A program made the translations under genes and the position numbers. A DNA stretch of 13,820 bases from an uncultured Bacteroides sp. (GTDB taxonomy: Bacteria; Bacteroidota; Bacteroidia; Bacteroidales; Bacteroidaceae), in the NCBI GenBank assembly GCA_958477465.1, contig CAUEFX010000084.1, positions 1 to 13,820 on the forward strand. The letters are read 5' to 3'. Within the stretch, counting starts at the first letter, position 1. Each line of letters begins with the position of its first letter. The notes below the pieces were generated by a model that saw nothing but the letters and a program-made list of their open reading frames with translations, was not told where the DNA came from and ran no database searches. Shown here one piece after another: positions 6,899-13,435 of this stretch.

Positions 6899-7061
6899 CC
6901 CACTATAACTACACGCTTCGCTTTCGTAGTTGTGGGCTCTCCCGAGGGGATTAGGGCTTTGCCCTAATGACCCACTCAGGGCGTTTCTCCCCTAAGAACC
7001 CCGAGCAAAGAGTGCCCCTCTCTTTGCAATCTCCGCTTATGGGTTGCACCCCTAAGAACCC
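6897..7061. other. Probable origin of transfer (oriT) with stacked inverted repeats
   Basis: The 224-bp non-coding gap before the relaxase gene is full of structure. There is an interrupted inverted repeat, AGCCCAC/AACTAC at 6897-6912 against GTAGTT/GTGGGCT at 6926-6938. A perfect ATTAGGGC-TTT-GCCCTAAT follows at 6950-6968. GCAAAGAG (7005-7012) pairs with CTCTTTGC (7020-7027). The 13-mer CCCCTAAGAACCC occurs twice as a direct repeat (6989-7001 and 7049-7061), exactly 60 bp apart. MobV relaxases normally nick at inverted-repeat sites just upstream of their own gene, so this is the best oriT candidate. The first hairpin could also terminate the primase transcript. The nick site is not identified. 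Confidence 0.65.
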
Positions 7062-7122
7062 TGTGCGGTTATGAGCGGACAACAGAAGATTTCATCAACA
7101 ATCCAAATCAAATTTTAAGAAT

Positions 7123-8526
7123 ATGGCAACAAAATCAAGCATACATATCAAACCCTGCAGAGTGACATCAAGCGGGGCTCATAACCGGAGAACTGCCGAG
7201 TACATGCGCAATATCGGCGAGTCCAGAATCTACATTGTACCCGAACTGACTTCCAATAACGAGCAGTGGATAAACCCGGGCTTCGGCAGTCCTGACCTGC
7301 AGGCGCACTATGACAGCATCAAACGGATGGTCAAGGAAAAGACCGGACGAGCGATGCAGGAAAAGGAGCGTGAGCGCAAGGGAAAGAATGGAAAGATTAT
7401 AAAAGTGGCTGGATGTTCTCCAATCCGTGAGGGAGTATTGCTCATCAGACCAGATACAACACTGGCAGATGTACGAAAGTTTGGTGAGGAGTGCCAGAGA
7501 CGCTGGGGTATTACACCGCTCCAAATCTTCCTGCATAAGGACGAGGGACACTGGCTTAGTGGACAACCCAAAACCGGGGATAGGGAGAGTTTCCAAGTCG
7601 GTGAAAAGTGGTTTAAGCCGAATTATCATGCCCATATCGTATTCGACTGGATGAACCACGACACGGGCAAGAGCCAAAAGCTCAATGATGACGATATGAT
7701 GGAAATGCAGACTTTGGCATCTGACATCCTCTCCATGCAACGTGGGCAATCTAAATCCGAGACCGGAAAGGAACATTTGGAACGAAATGATTTCATCATT
7801 GAAAAGCAGAGAGCCGAACTGCAACGCATGGATGCTGCAAAACGGCACAAAGAAGAACAGATAGGTCTTGCTGAACAGGAACTGAAACAGGTGAAATCAG
7901 AAATACGCACTGACAAGCTAAAGAAAACAGCCACCAATGCAGCCACCGCCATAGCAAGCGGAGTTGGTTCTCTTTTCGGAAGTGGAAAGATGAAAGAGCT
8001 GGAGCGAACTAATGAAGATTTGCACCAAGAGATTGCCAAACGAGACAAAGGTATTGACACCCTCAAAATCCAAATGCAGGAAATGCAAGAGCGACATGGC
8101 AAACAGATACGCAATCTTCAGAGCATACACAACCAAGAACTTGAAGCCAAAGACAGGGAAATATCACGATTGAACACTCTGCTTGAAAAGGCATTCAAGT
8201 GGTTTCCGATGCTTAGAGAAATGTTGAGAATGGAAAAACTCTGCGCTGTCATTGGATTTACCAAAGATATGATAGATTGTCTTTTGACAAGGAAAGAAGC
8301 TATCCAATGTAATGGCAAGATTTATTCCGAGGAACATAGAAGAAAGTTTGAAATCAAAAACAACATCTTCAAGGTGGAGAAGAATCCGACCGATGATAGC
8401 AAACTTGTACTGACCATAAACAGGCAACCGATAAGCGAATGGTTCAAAGAGCAATGGGAGAAACTTCGGCAAGGTTTGCGACAACCAACGGAAGAACCAA
8501 GAAAAAGTAGAGGATTCAAGTTATAA
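7123..8526 (+). CDS. mobA: MobV-family relaxase (Mob/Pre), mobilization protein
   Basis: Protein of 467 aa that should nick one strand at oriT and lead it into a helper conjugation channel. The N-terminal ~200 residues carry the MobV motifs: H20-N-R-R23 (matching the HNxR motif whose histidine is the nucleophile in MobM of pMV158), H138-K-D140-E141, and metal-binding H169-A-H171 in NYHAHIVFDW. Residues about 235-275 and 295-360 form long charged coiled coils, separated by a small Ala/Gly segment (IASGVGSLFGSG) that may contact membrane or a partner. The basic tail ends KSRGFKL, similar to the primase tail (KNGFRL). The ATG at 7123 puts the conserved HNRR motif near residue 20, as in the family. 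No separate accessory mobilization gene is seen nearby. It is convergent with the beta-lactamase gene. Confidence 0.9.
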   Translation: MATKSSIHIKPCRVTSSGAHNRRTAEYMRNIGESRIYIVPELTSNNEQWINPGFGSPDLQAHYDSIKRMVKEKTGRAMQEKERERKGKNGKIIKVAGCSPIREGVLLIRPDTTLADVRKFGEECQRRWGITPLQIFLHKDEGHWLSGQPKTGDRESFQVGEKWFKPNYHAHIVFDWMNHDTGKSQKLNDDDMMEMQTLASDILSMQRGQSKSETGKEHLERNDFIIEKQRAELQRMDAAKRHKEEQIGLAEQELKQVKSEIRTDKLKKTATNAATAIASGVGSLFGSGKMKELERTNEDLHQEIAKRDKGIDTLKIQMQEMQERHGKQIRNLQSIHNQELEAKDREISRLNTLLEKAFKWFPMLREMLRMEKLCAVIGFTKDMIDCLLTRKEAIQCNGKIYSEEHRRKFEIKNNIFKVEKNPTDDSKLVLTINRQPISEWFKEQWEKLRQGLRQPTEEPRKSRGFKL

Positions 8527-8539
8527 TAGAAAAAAAAGA

Positions 8540-8582
8540 CAATATAAAAGCACTCTGATAGTTACGAAGTGCTTTTATATTG
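8540..8582. terminator. Hairpin between convergent relaxase and beta-lactamase genes
   Basis: CAATATAAAAGCACT (8540-8554) and AGTGCTTTTATATTG (8568-8582) are a perfect 15-bp inverted repeat with a 13-nt loop. Being symmetrical and AT-rich, it can act in both directions between the relaxase stop (8526) and the beta-lactamase stop (8630). It is preceded by a run of eight A at 8531-8537 region, giving a T-tract on the minus strand. Confidence 0.8.
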
Positions 8583-8597
8583 TATAAATTATATAAT

Positions 8598-8624
8598 GTT
8601 TACCATTGAAGCTTCAAAGTAAAC
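8598..8624. repeat. Near-perfect palindrome just after the beta-lactamase stop
   Basis: GTTTAC (8598-8603) and GTAAAC (8619-8624) flank the 12-bp palindrome TTGAAGCTTCAA (8606-8617). It starts 5 nt beyond the minus-strand stop codon. It may be a second hairpin for transcript end or stability, or the scar of an insertion boundary of the resistance gene. Confidence 0.6.
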
Positions 8625-8629
8625 GCAAC

Positions 8630-9595
8630 TTAAGGAATTGCCGAATTTTGTATTAATAAAGAATATACGACCTCTGATATATGCGCAACATATTGTGATG
8701 CTTGTGATTCATTACCCTTGAAATCCTTAACAAATATCGCTAAAGTATAGCAGACATTATTAGGCAGGCATATATAGGCAACATCATTGTGAGCTGCAAG
8801 AATACCATTTTCATTGACATAACCAGAACCCGTCTTATGTGCAATAGAAACCCTTTCTTTATCAAGAAGCGGAGCGACTATTCTATCTGTACCTGTCACA
8901 CATTCTTTTAATGTATTCTTAATGAAACTTTGCTTCTCACCACTGACAATACTTTCGGTAAACAAACGGTTCATCAACATTGCGGCACCAAGAGGAGATG
9001 TATAATTAAAGTAAGCCCTATCGTGGTCAGCCGACATTTCCTCTTCTGTATAAGCTATCTGAAAACTTGAACGAGGAATAAGTGTGGCTATAAAACTGTC
9101 AGTTTGAGCAACATTGACCATATCTTTAAACATCAGATTGCTTGCATTATTATCACTTTGAGCAATAGTATAACGAAGTAAATCTCTCACGGTTAATGAT
9201 ATAACCAACTCGGAATAATCTTTCATCATAGGACTCCAAGTCTTTGAATCAAGTCTATTCCTATCTATCTTTACTAAGGTATCAAGTGAAATCCCTTTGT
9301 TATCAAAATCATTGCAAAGAGCTAATGCCTGATGAACCTTAAATACACTCATCATAGGATATACACTCTTATCATTAACTTTAACTGTATCTGTGTTATT
9401 AATAATAATTGCCACTCCAATTTCACCAGGACAAGCTGATACTATCCGAGAAATGCTATCAGTCAAAACATCTGTCAAAGGTGGATTTGTACTATTATTA
9501 GAAGTTGATTTAGAGAACAATAAAAAAACTAAAACTATGATACAAACTAAAGCTATACACAAAATTACAAGGCGTTTTCTTCTACTTTTTTTCAT
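8630..9595 (-). CDS. cfxA: CfxA-family class A beta-lactamase (divergent variant)
   Basis: Protein of 321 aa, the same length as CfxA when started at the ATG at 9595; an in-frame ATG at 9613 would add six residues. It is exported and hydrolyses beta-lactams including cephalosporins. The N-terminus has a basic stretch and a hydrophobic segment (LVILCIALVCIIVLVFLLF) for export. Class A motifs are S83-V-F-K86, S147-D-N149 and K254-T-G256. Compared from memory with classical CfxA, long blocks are identical (MMSVFKVHQALALCNDFDN, AHKTGSGYVNENG), but there are several dozen substitutions concentrated in the N-terminal segment and surface regions. It is therefore a distinct variant and not the common CfxA/CfxA2/CfxA3 alleles. 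The gene is visibly more AT-rich than the relaxase gene, suggesting separate acquisition as cargo. It lies on the same strand as, and downstream of, tRNA-Ser. Confidence 0.93.
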   Translation of the reverse strand: MKKSRRKRLVILCIALVCIIVLVFLLFSKSTSNNSTNPPLTDVLTDSISRIVSACPGEIGVAIIINNTDTVKVNDKSVYPMMSVFKVHQALALCNDFDNKGISLDTLVKIDRNRLDSKTWSPMMKDYSELVISLTVRDLLRYTIAQSDNNASNLMFKDMVNVAQTDSFIATLIPRSSFQIAYTEEEMSADHDRAYFNYTSPLGAAMLMNRLFTESIVSGEKQSFIKNTLKECVTGTDRIVAPLLDKERVSIAHKTGSGYVNENGILAAHNDVAYICLPNNVCYTLAIFVKDFKGNESQASQYVAHISEVVYSLLIQNSAIP

Positions 9596-9652
9596 ACTAC
9601 GATTTTTAAACATTATATATTATCATGACAGACCCTGATTTATTATTTACTG

Positions 9653-9660
9653 CAAAGATA
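9653..9660 (-). promoter_or_regulatory. Likely promoter -7 element of the beta-lactamase gene
   Basis: On the minus strand TATCTTTG matches TAnnTTTG exactly and lies 57 nt before the ATG. No TTTG is found 19 bp upstream. An inverted repeat CGGAAAAT (9671-9678) / ATTTTCCG (9721-9728) lies immediately upstream and spans the region where a -33 box would be. Confidence 0.6.
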
Positions 9661-9757
9661 CGAAATCTTACGGAAAATGAATTGGTTGTTTTTTTCGTTT
9701 GTTCTGTTTTTTATCAAATTATTTTCCGAGCGAATATGATTCGTCTTAAATAAAATA

Positions 9758-9800
9758 AAAACACCCAACTTTACATTCTTGGGTGTAAAATTGGGTGTTT
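9758..9800 (-). terminator. Terminator of tRNA-Ser, carried by the element
   Basis: AAACACCCA (9759-9767) pairs with TGGGTGTTT (9792-9800), and an inner TTTACA/TGTAAA closes on the loop TTCTTGGG. On the minus strand it is followed by a long T-rich tract (complement of 9745-9760), a classic intrinsic terminator. It parallels the hairpin at 162-209 outside the left end. All three stem/loop segments here match the motif TTGGGTGT(A), which the left chromosomal copy does not. Confidence 0.85.
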
Positions 9801-9827
9801 GTTTTATAATTTGCTGATTTTCAGCGT

Positions 9828-9845
9828 TTATTGCGGAGAGACAGG
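9828..9845. repeat. Right attachment-site core within tRNA-Ser
   Basis: Exact 18-bp copy of 235-252 covering the 3' acceptor strand and part of the T stem of tRNA-Ser (minus strand). It joins the element to the intact tRNA, so the tRNA 3' end and the terminator beyond it are presumably supplied by the element. Confidence 0.88.
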
Positions 9846-9918
9846 GATTCGAACCCCGGGTACCTCGCAGTACAACGGTTTTCAAGACCGCCGCAATCGA
9901 CCACTCTGCCACCTCTCC
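9834..9918 (-). tRNA. tRNA-Ser (anticodon UGA)
   Basis: An 85-nt cloverleaf can be folded by hand on the minus strand. The acceptor GGAGAGG pairs with TCTCTCC (one G-U), the discriminator is G and CCA is not encoded. The anticodon stem GCGGT/ACCGT closes the loop CTTGAAA, giving anticodon TGA for serine UCA codons. A long variable arm of the serine class follows, and the T arm is CGGGG-TTCGAAT-CCCTG. It is the insertion target of the element, and the gene remains complete. Its promoter lies at 10005-10035 and its terminator at 9758-9800. Confidence 0.96.
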
Positions 9919-10004
9919 AAAACTTCTTCTCTTGCTTCTTTTTACAAGCCTCATCAGCTATTCTTTTCAGCTCAAATCAGAAGTGCTTTCCGTTAAAAGC
10001 GGTG

Positions 10005-10035
10005 CAAAGATACAAAGAGAATTTAAAATACCAAA
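10005..10035 (-). promoter_or_regulatory. Promoter of tRNA-Ser
   Basis: On the minus strand TTTG (10032-10035) is followed after exactly 19 bp by TATCTTTG (10005-10012), a perfect match to the Bacteroides sigma-ABfr consensus TTTG-N19-TAnnTTTG. It is about 90 bp upstream of the tRNA 5' end and is the strongest promoter match in the window. Confidence 0.85.
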
Positions 10036-10130
10036 CGTTTTTGCAGAAAAAATGATGCAGTCCTCTTTTTTCTATTCCCTATTTATAGGTATTTTATGCT
10101 ATTAAACACAAAATAGAGGATCTTCATACA

Positions 10131-10158
10131 TACAATCTGAAAAATGATTGTACCTTTG
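10131..10158 (+). promoter_or_regulatory. pflB promoter -7 box overlapped by a palindromic operator candidate
   Basis: TACCTTTG at 10151-10158 matches TAnnTTTG, about 50 bp before the pflB ATG. A perfect inverted repeat TACAATC-N8-GATTGTA (10131-10137 and 10146-10152) ends inside this box. A transcription factor bound there would cover the promoter. A fumarate-nitrate/CRP-type or redox regulator would fit the anaerobic role of pflB, but the protein is unknown. No -33 TTTG is present, as may occur in an activated promoter. Confidence 0.6.
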
Positions 10159-10207
10159 CGTGCTCTAAAGAAGATGGATAACCCAACCACTAACTAAATA
10201 TTTTATT

Positions 10208-12436
10208 ATGGAATTGAATAAAACCTTTAAAGACGGACTTTGGAGCAAAGAAATCAATGTGAGGGACTTTGTCAGCAACAATATCACTCCCTATTACGGA
10301 GACTCCTCTTTCCTGCAAGGCCCTACCGAACGAACAAAAGCTGTGTGGAACTGCTGCCTTAAAGCACTCGAAGAAGAAAGGGCAAACAACGGCGTACGTT
10401 CACTCGACCACAAAACCGTATCAACAATAACTTCGCACAAAGCCGGATACATCGATAAAGAAAACGAGCTTATCGTCGGTCTGCAGACAGATGAACTGTT
10501 GAAACGTGCCATCAAGCCGTTCGGCGGAATCAATGTGGTGGCTAAGGCATGTCATGAAAACGGCGTGGAAGTAGACGACCGTGTTCGGGATATATTTACT
10601 CATTATCGAAAAACGCACAACGACGGGGTATTCGATGTATATACCGAAGAGATCCGCTCGTTCCGCTCATTGGGATTCCTGACAGGACTTCCGGACAACT
10701 ATGCCCGCGGACGTATCATCGGTGACTATCGCCGTCTGGCCCTCTATGGCATCGACCGCCTGATTGAAGCGAAACAGAAGGATTTGAAACAACTCACAGG
10801 TCCGATGACTGAAGCCCGCATCCGCCTTCGCGAGGAAGTGGCCGAACAAATCAAGGCCCTGAAAGAGATGAAAGTGATGGGCGAATATTACGGACTCGAC
10901 CTCAGCCGCCCTGCATACAGCGCTCAAGAGGCTGTTCAGTGGGTATACATGGCCTATCTGGCAGCAGTAAAAGAGCAGGACGGTGCAGCAATGTCACTGG
11001 GCAATGTATCGTCATTCCTTGATATTTATATCGAATACGATCTCGCCCACGGAAAGATTGATGAAACATTCGCACAGGAGTTAATCGACCAGTTTGTCAT
11101 CAAACTGCGTATGGTACGCCACTTGCGTATGCAATCCTACAACGATATTTTTGCAGGAGACCCCACATGGGTAACCGAATCAATAGGCGGACGCTTCAAC
11201 GACGGACGTACCAAAGTTACTAAAACGTCTTTCCGTTTCTTGCAGACCCTATACAACCTGGGACCGTCACCCGAACCTAACATGACCGTATTGTGGAGTC
11301 CCGATCTACCGGAAGGTTTCAAAGAATTCTGTGCAAAAGTTTCCATCGACACCTCTTCCATACAATACGAAAACGATGACCTGATGCGTGAAGTACGCCA
11401 GTCGGACGACTACGGTATCGCTTGTTGCGTATCCTATCAGGAGATCGGAAAGCAGATACAATTCTTCGGTGCACGCGCCAACCTTGCCAAAGCACTGCTG
11501 TTGGCCATCAACGGCGGACGCTGCGAAAACACAGGTACGGTAATGGTAAAAGACATTCCGATGCTGACCGGTGAAGTGCTGAAGTTTGAAGAAGTAATGA
11601 GCAACTATAAAAAAGTGCTGACTCAGATAGCCCGCGTATACAATGATGCCATGAACATCATTCACTATATGCACGATAAGTATTACTATGAGAAAGCGCA
11701 AATGGCATTCATCGATACGAACCCACGCATCAATCTGGCTTACGGTGTAGCCGGTCTTTCGATTGCTATCGACTCGTTGTCTGCCATCAAATATGCCACG
11801 GTGAAAGCCCGCCGCAATGATATCGGACTAACGGAAGGTTTCGACATCGACGGCGAATTCCCTTGCTTCGGTAATGACAATGATAAGGTAGACCATCTGG
11901 GCGTAGACCTTGTGTATTACTTCAGCGAGGAGTTGAAGAAGTTGCCGGTTTACAAGAATGCCCGCCCCACCCTTTCATTGCTGACCATCACCTCCAATGT
12001 GATGTATGGTAAGAAGACCGGTGCCACTCCCGACGGACGTGCCAAAGGCATCGCCTTTGCTCCGGGTGCCAACCCGATGCATGGCCGTGACAAAAACGGA
12101 GCAATCGCTTCTTTGAGCTCGGTAGCCAAACTGCGTTACCGCGATTCGCAAGACGGTATCAGCAACACCTTCTCGATTGTTCCGAAATCACTGGGTGCCA
12201 CTGCAGAAGACCGGATAGAGAATCTGATAACGATGATGGACGGATACTTCACCAAAGGTGCACATCACCTGAACGTAAATGTGTTGAACCGTGAAATGCT
12301 GGAAGATGCCATGGAGCATCCGGAGAAATATCCGCAACTCACCATCCGTGTTTCGGGATATGCTGTAAACTTCATCAAATTGAGCCGTGAACATCAATTG
12401 GAAGTCATCTCACGCAGTTTTCATGAACGCATGTAA
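10208..12436 (+). CDS. pflB: Pyruvate formate-lyase (formate C-acetyltransferase)
   Basis: Protein of 742 aa, close to the usual ~760. It converts pyruvate and CoA into acetyl-CoA and formate in the cytoplasm under anaerobic conditions. The two catalytic cysteines are C406-C407 in GIACCVSYQEIG, and the glycyl-radical site is G717 in RVSGYAVNF near the C-terminus, where the activase abstracts hydrogen. Other family blocks are present (VSGYAVNFIKLSREHQ; SITSHKAGYID near the N-terminus). The start at 10208 follows a -7 box at 10151 and gives a normal N-terminus (MELNKTFKDGLWSKEINVRDF). Its activating enzyme is encoded 27 bp downstream and probably cotranscribed. This is chromosomal housekeeping, more GC-rich than the element. 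It is divergent from tRNA-Ser. Confidence 0.97.
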   Translation: MELNKTFKDGLWSKEINVRDFVSNNITPYYGDSSFLQGPTERTKAVWNCCLKALEEERANNGVRSLDHKTVSTITSHKAGYIDKENELIVGLQTDELLKRAIKPFGGINVVAKACHENGVEVDDRVRDIFTHYRKTHNDGVFDVYTEEIRSFRSLGFLTGLPDNYARGRIIGDYRRLALYGIDRLIEAKQKDLKQLTGPMTEARIRLREEVAEQIKALKEMKVMGEYYGLDLSRPAYSAQEAVQWVYMAYLAAVKEQDGAAMSLGNVSSFLDIYIEYDLAHGKIDETFAQELIDQFVIKLRMVRHLRMQSYNDIFAGDPTWVTESIGGRFNDGRTKVTKTSFRFLQTLYNLGPSPEPNMTVLWSPDLPEGFKEFCAKVSIDTSSIQYENDDLMREVRQSDDYGIACCVSYQEIGKQIQFFGARANLAKALLLAINGGRCENTGTVMVKDIPMLTGEVLKFEEVMSNYKKVLTQIARVYNDAMNIIHYMHDKYYYEKAQMAFIDTNPRINLAYGVAGLSIAIDSLSAIKYATVKARRNDIGLTEGFDIDGEFPCFGNDNDKVDHLGVDLVYYFSEELKKLPVYKNARPTLSLLTITSNVMYGKKTGATPDGRAKGIAFAPGANPMHGRDKNGAIASLSSVAKLRYRDSQDGISNTFSIVPKSLGATAEDRIENLITMMDGYFTKGAHHLNVNVLNREMLEDAMEHPEKYPQLTIRVSGYAVNFIKLSREHQLEVISRSFHERM

Positions 12437-12463
12437 TTGTGATAAACCGAATCGATAAAGAAA

Positions 12464-13189
12464 ATGATAAACGTACATTCATACGAAAGTATGGGAACAT
12501 TCGACGGGCCGGGTCTTCGGCTCGTCGTTTTTCTACAAGGTTGCCACTTCCGCTGCCTTTACTGTGCCAATCCGGACACGATTGCCGCCAAAGGGGGAAC
12601 TCCCACTGATCCGGAAGAGATTGTCCGCATGGCAGTAAGTCAAAAACCGTTCTTCGGAAAGCGCGGAGGAATCACATTCTCCGGAGGCGAGCCTACCCTG
12701 CAGGCGGAAGCATTATTGCCTCTGTTCCGCAGGCTGAAAGAAGAGGGAATCAATATTTGCCTCGACAGTAACGGCGGGATATGGAACGAATATGTAGAAG
12801 AATTATTGAGGTTGACAGACCTCGTATTGTTGGACATCAAGGAATTCAATCCTCTGCGTCACCAAAAACTGACCGGACGAAGCAACGAACAGACATTGCG
12901 TACGGCTGCCTGGCTGGAAGAAAACGAACGGCCTTTTTGGTTGCGCTACGTATTAGTGCCCGGATACAGCGACTTTGAAGACGACATCCGCGCACTCGGC
13001 AAGCAGTTGGGAAGTTACCGGATGGTTCAGAAAGTGGAGATACTCCCTTATCACACTCTTGGCGTACATAAATATGAAGCGATGGGACAAGCCTATCAAC
13101 TGAAAGGAGTCAAAGAGAATACACCGGAACAAACCGAACGTGCTGCCGGACTATTCAAAGAGTACTTCAAGACCGTACAGGTAAACTAA
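12464..13189 (+). CDS. pflA: Pyruvate formate-lyase activating enzyme (radical SAM)
   Basis: Protein of 241 aa, typical of PflA. It uses S-adenosylmethionine and a [4Fe-4S] cluster to make the glycyl radical on PflB. The cluster motif is C27-HFR-C31-LY-C34, preceded by the family-specific ESMGTFDGPGLR. The SAM-binding GGEP is in TFSGGEPTLQ, and LDIKEFNP and EILPYHTLG further along are also typical of the family. It directly follows pflB (27-bp gap without a terminator), so the two form an operon. The ATG at 12464 fits the family N-terminus. A long-loop inverted repeat lies 19-64 bp after the stop. Confidence 0.96.
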   Translation: MINVHSYESMGTFDGPGLRLVVFLQGCHFRCLYCANPDTIAAKGGTPTDPEEIVRMAVSQKPFFGKRGGITFSGGEPTLQAEALLPLFRRLKEEGINICLDSNGGIWNEYVEELLRLTDLVLLDIKEFNPLRHQKLTGRSNEQTLRTAAWLEENERPFWLRYVLVPGYSDFEDDIRALGKQLGSYRMVQKVEILPYHTLGVHKYEAMGQAYQLKGVKENTPEQTERAAGLFKEYFKTVQVN

Positions 13190-13207
13190 GAGGAGTTCGA
13201 TATACCT

Positions 13208-13259
13208 ATCATCCTGCACGGCTTGAATGTGGCGAAATACTTAAACCGTGCAGTATGAT
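13208..13259. terminator. Long-loop inverted repeat after pflA, possible transcript end
   Basis: CTGCACGG (13214-13221) and CCGTGCAG (13246-13253) pair perfectly around a 24-nt loop, extended by ATCAT (13208-13212) with ATGAT (13255-13259) across one mismatch. There is no T-tract, so intrinsic termination is uncertain; it may be a regulatory or mRNA-stabilising structure. Confidence 0.45.
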
Positions 13260-13284
13260 CCATTCTATCGGGTTACAATAAACG

Positions 13285-13372
13285 ACACGTAATGTCAGGG
13301 CGAATCACACGTAACGTCAGGATGACTCACACGTAATGTCAGCCTAATTAACACGTAATGCTACAATGCTTG
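13285..13372. repeat. 22-bp tandem repeat array, four units
   Basis: ACACGT recurs at 13285, 13307, 13329 and 13351, exactly 22 bp apart. The first three units share the 14-mer ACACGTAAYGTCAG followed by 8 more variable bases; the fourth keeps only ACACGTAATG. The array fills the gap between pflA and the convergent outer-membrane protein gene. There is no spacer diversity or cas gene, so it is not a CRISPR. Confidence 0.8.
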
Positions 13373-13435
13373 GAAGCAACTCCCTCAAAATTTGGCTTTT
13401 TGACGGTATACCGTATTCCTGATGATACAAATACA

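Larger units (their letters stand above)
235..9845. mobile_element. Integrative and mobilizable element (~9.6 kb) carrying a cfxA-like beta-lactamase, inserted in tRNA-Ser(UGA)
   Basis: The element is bounded by 18-bp direct repeats of a tRNA-Ser 3' end. It encodes an integrase next to the left end, a small HTH protein, a RepA-like ATPase, a Toprim primase, a probable oriT, a MobV relaxase and a class A beta-lactamase. No conjugation-pore genes are present, so it must rely on a helper conjugative element. This gene set resembles the NBU and Tn4555 families of Bacteroides. From memory, NBU2 also targets tRNA-Ser genes and Tn4555 carries cfxA. Whether this element is a known one cannot be decided without a search. 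The right end carries a replacement tRNA 3' end plus terminator, so the host gene is kept functional. Confidence 0.88.

Noticed and set aside
7626..8114. 162-aa minus-strand open frame inside the relaxase gene
   Set aside because: It is Ser/Cys/Ile-rich without domains and antisense to the coiled-coil part of the relaxase.
9643..9954. 103-aa minus-strand open frame across the tRNA (and its counterpart at 23-298)
   Set aside because: It reads through the tRNA gene, att core and terminator; the shared peptide reflects the duplicated tRNA end and not a protein family.
13285..13372. CRISPR array
   Set aside because: The units are adjacent with a 22-bp period and no unique spacers of 25-40 bp, and no cas genes are near.
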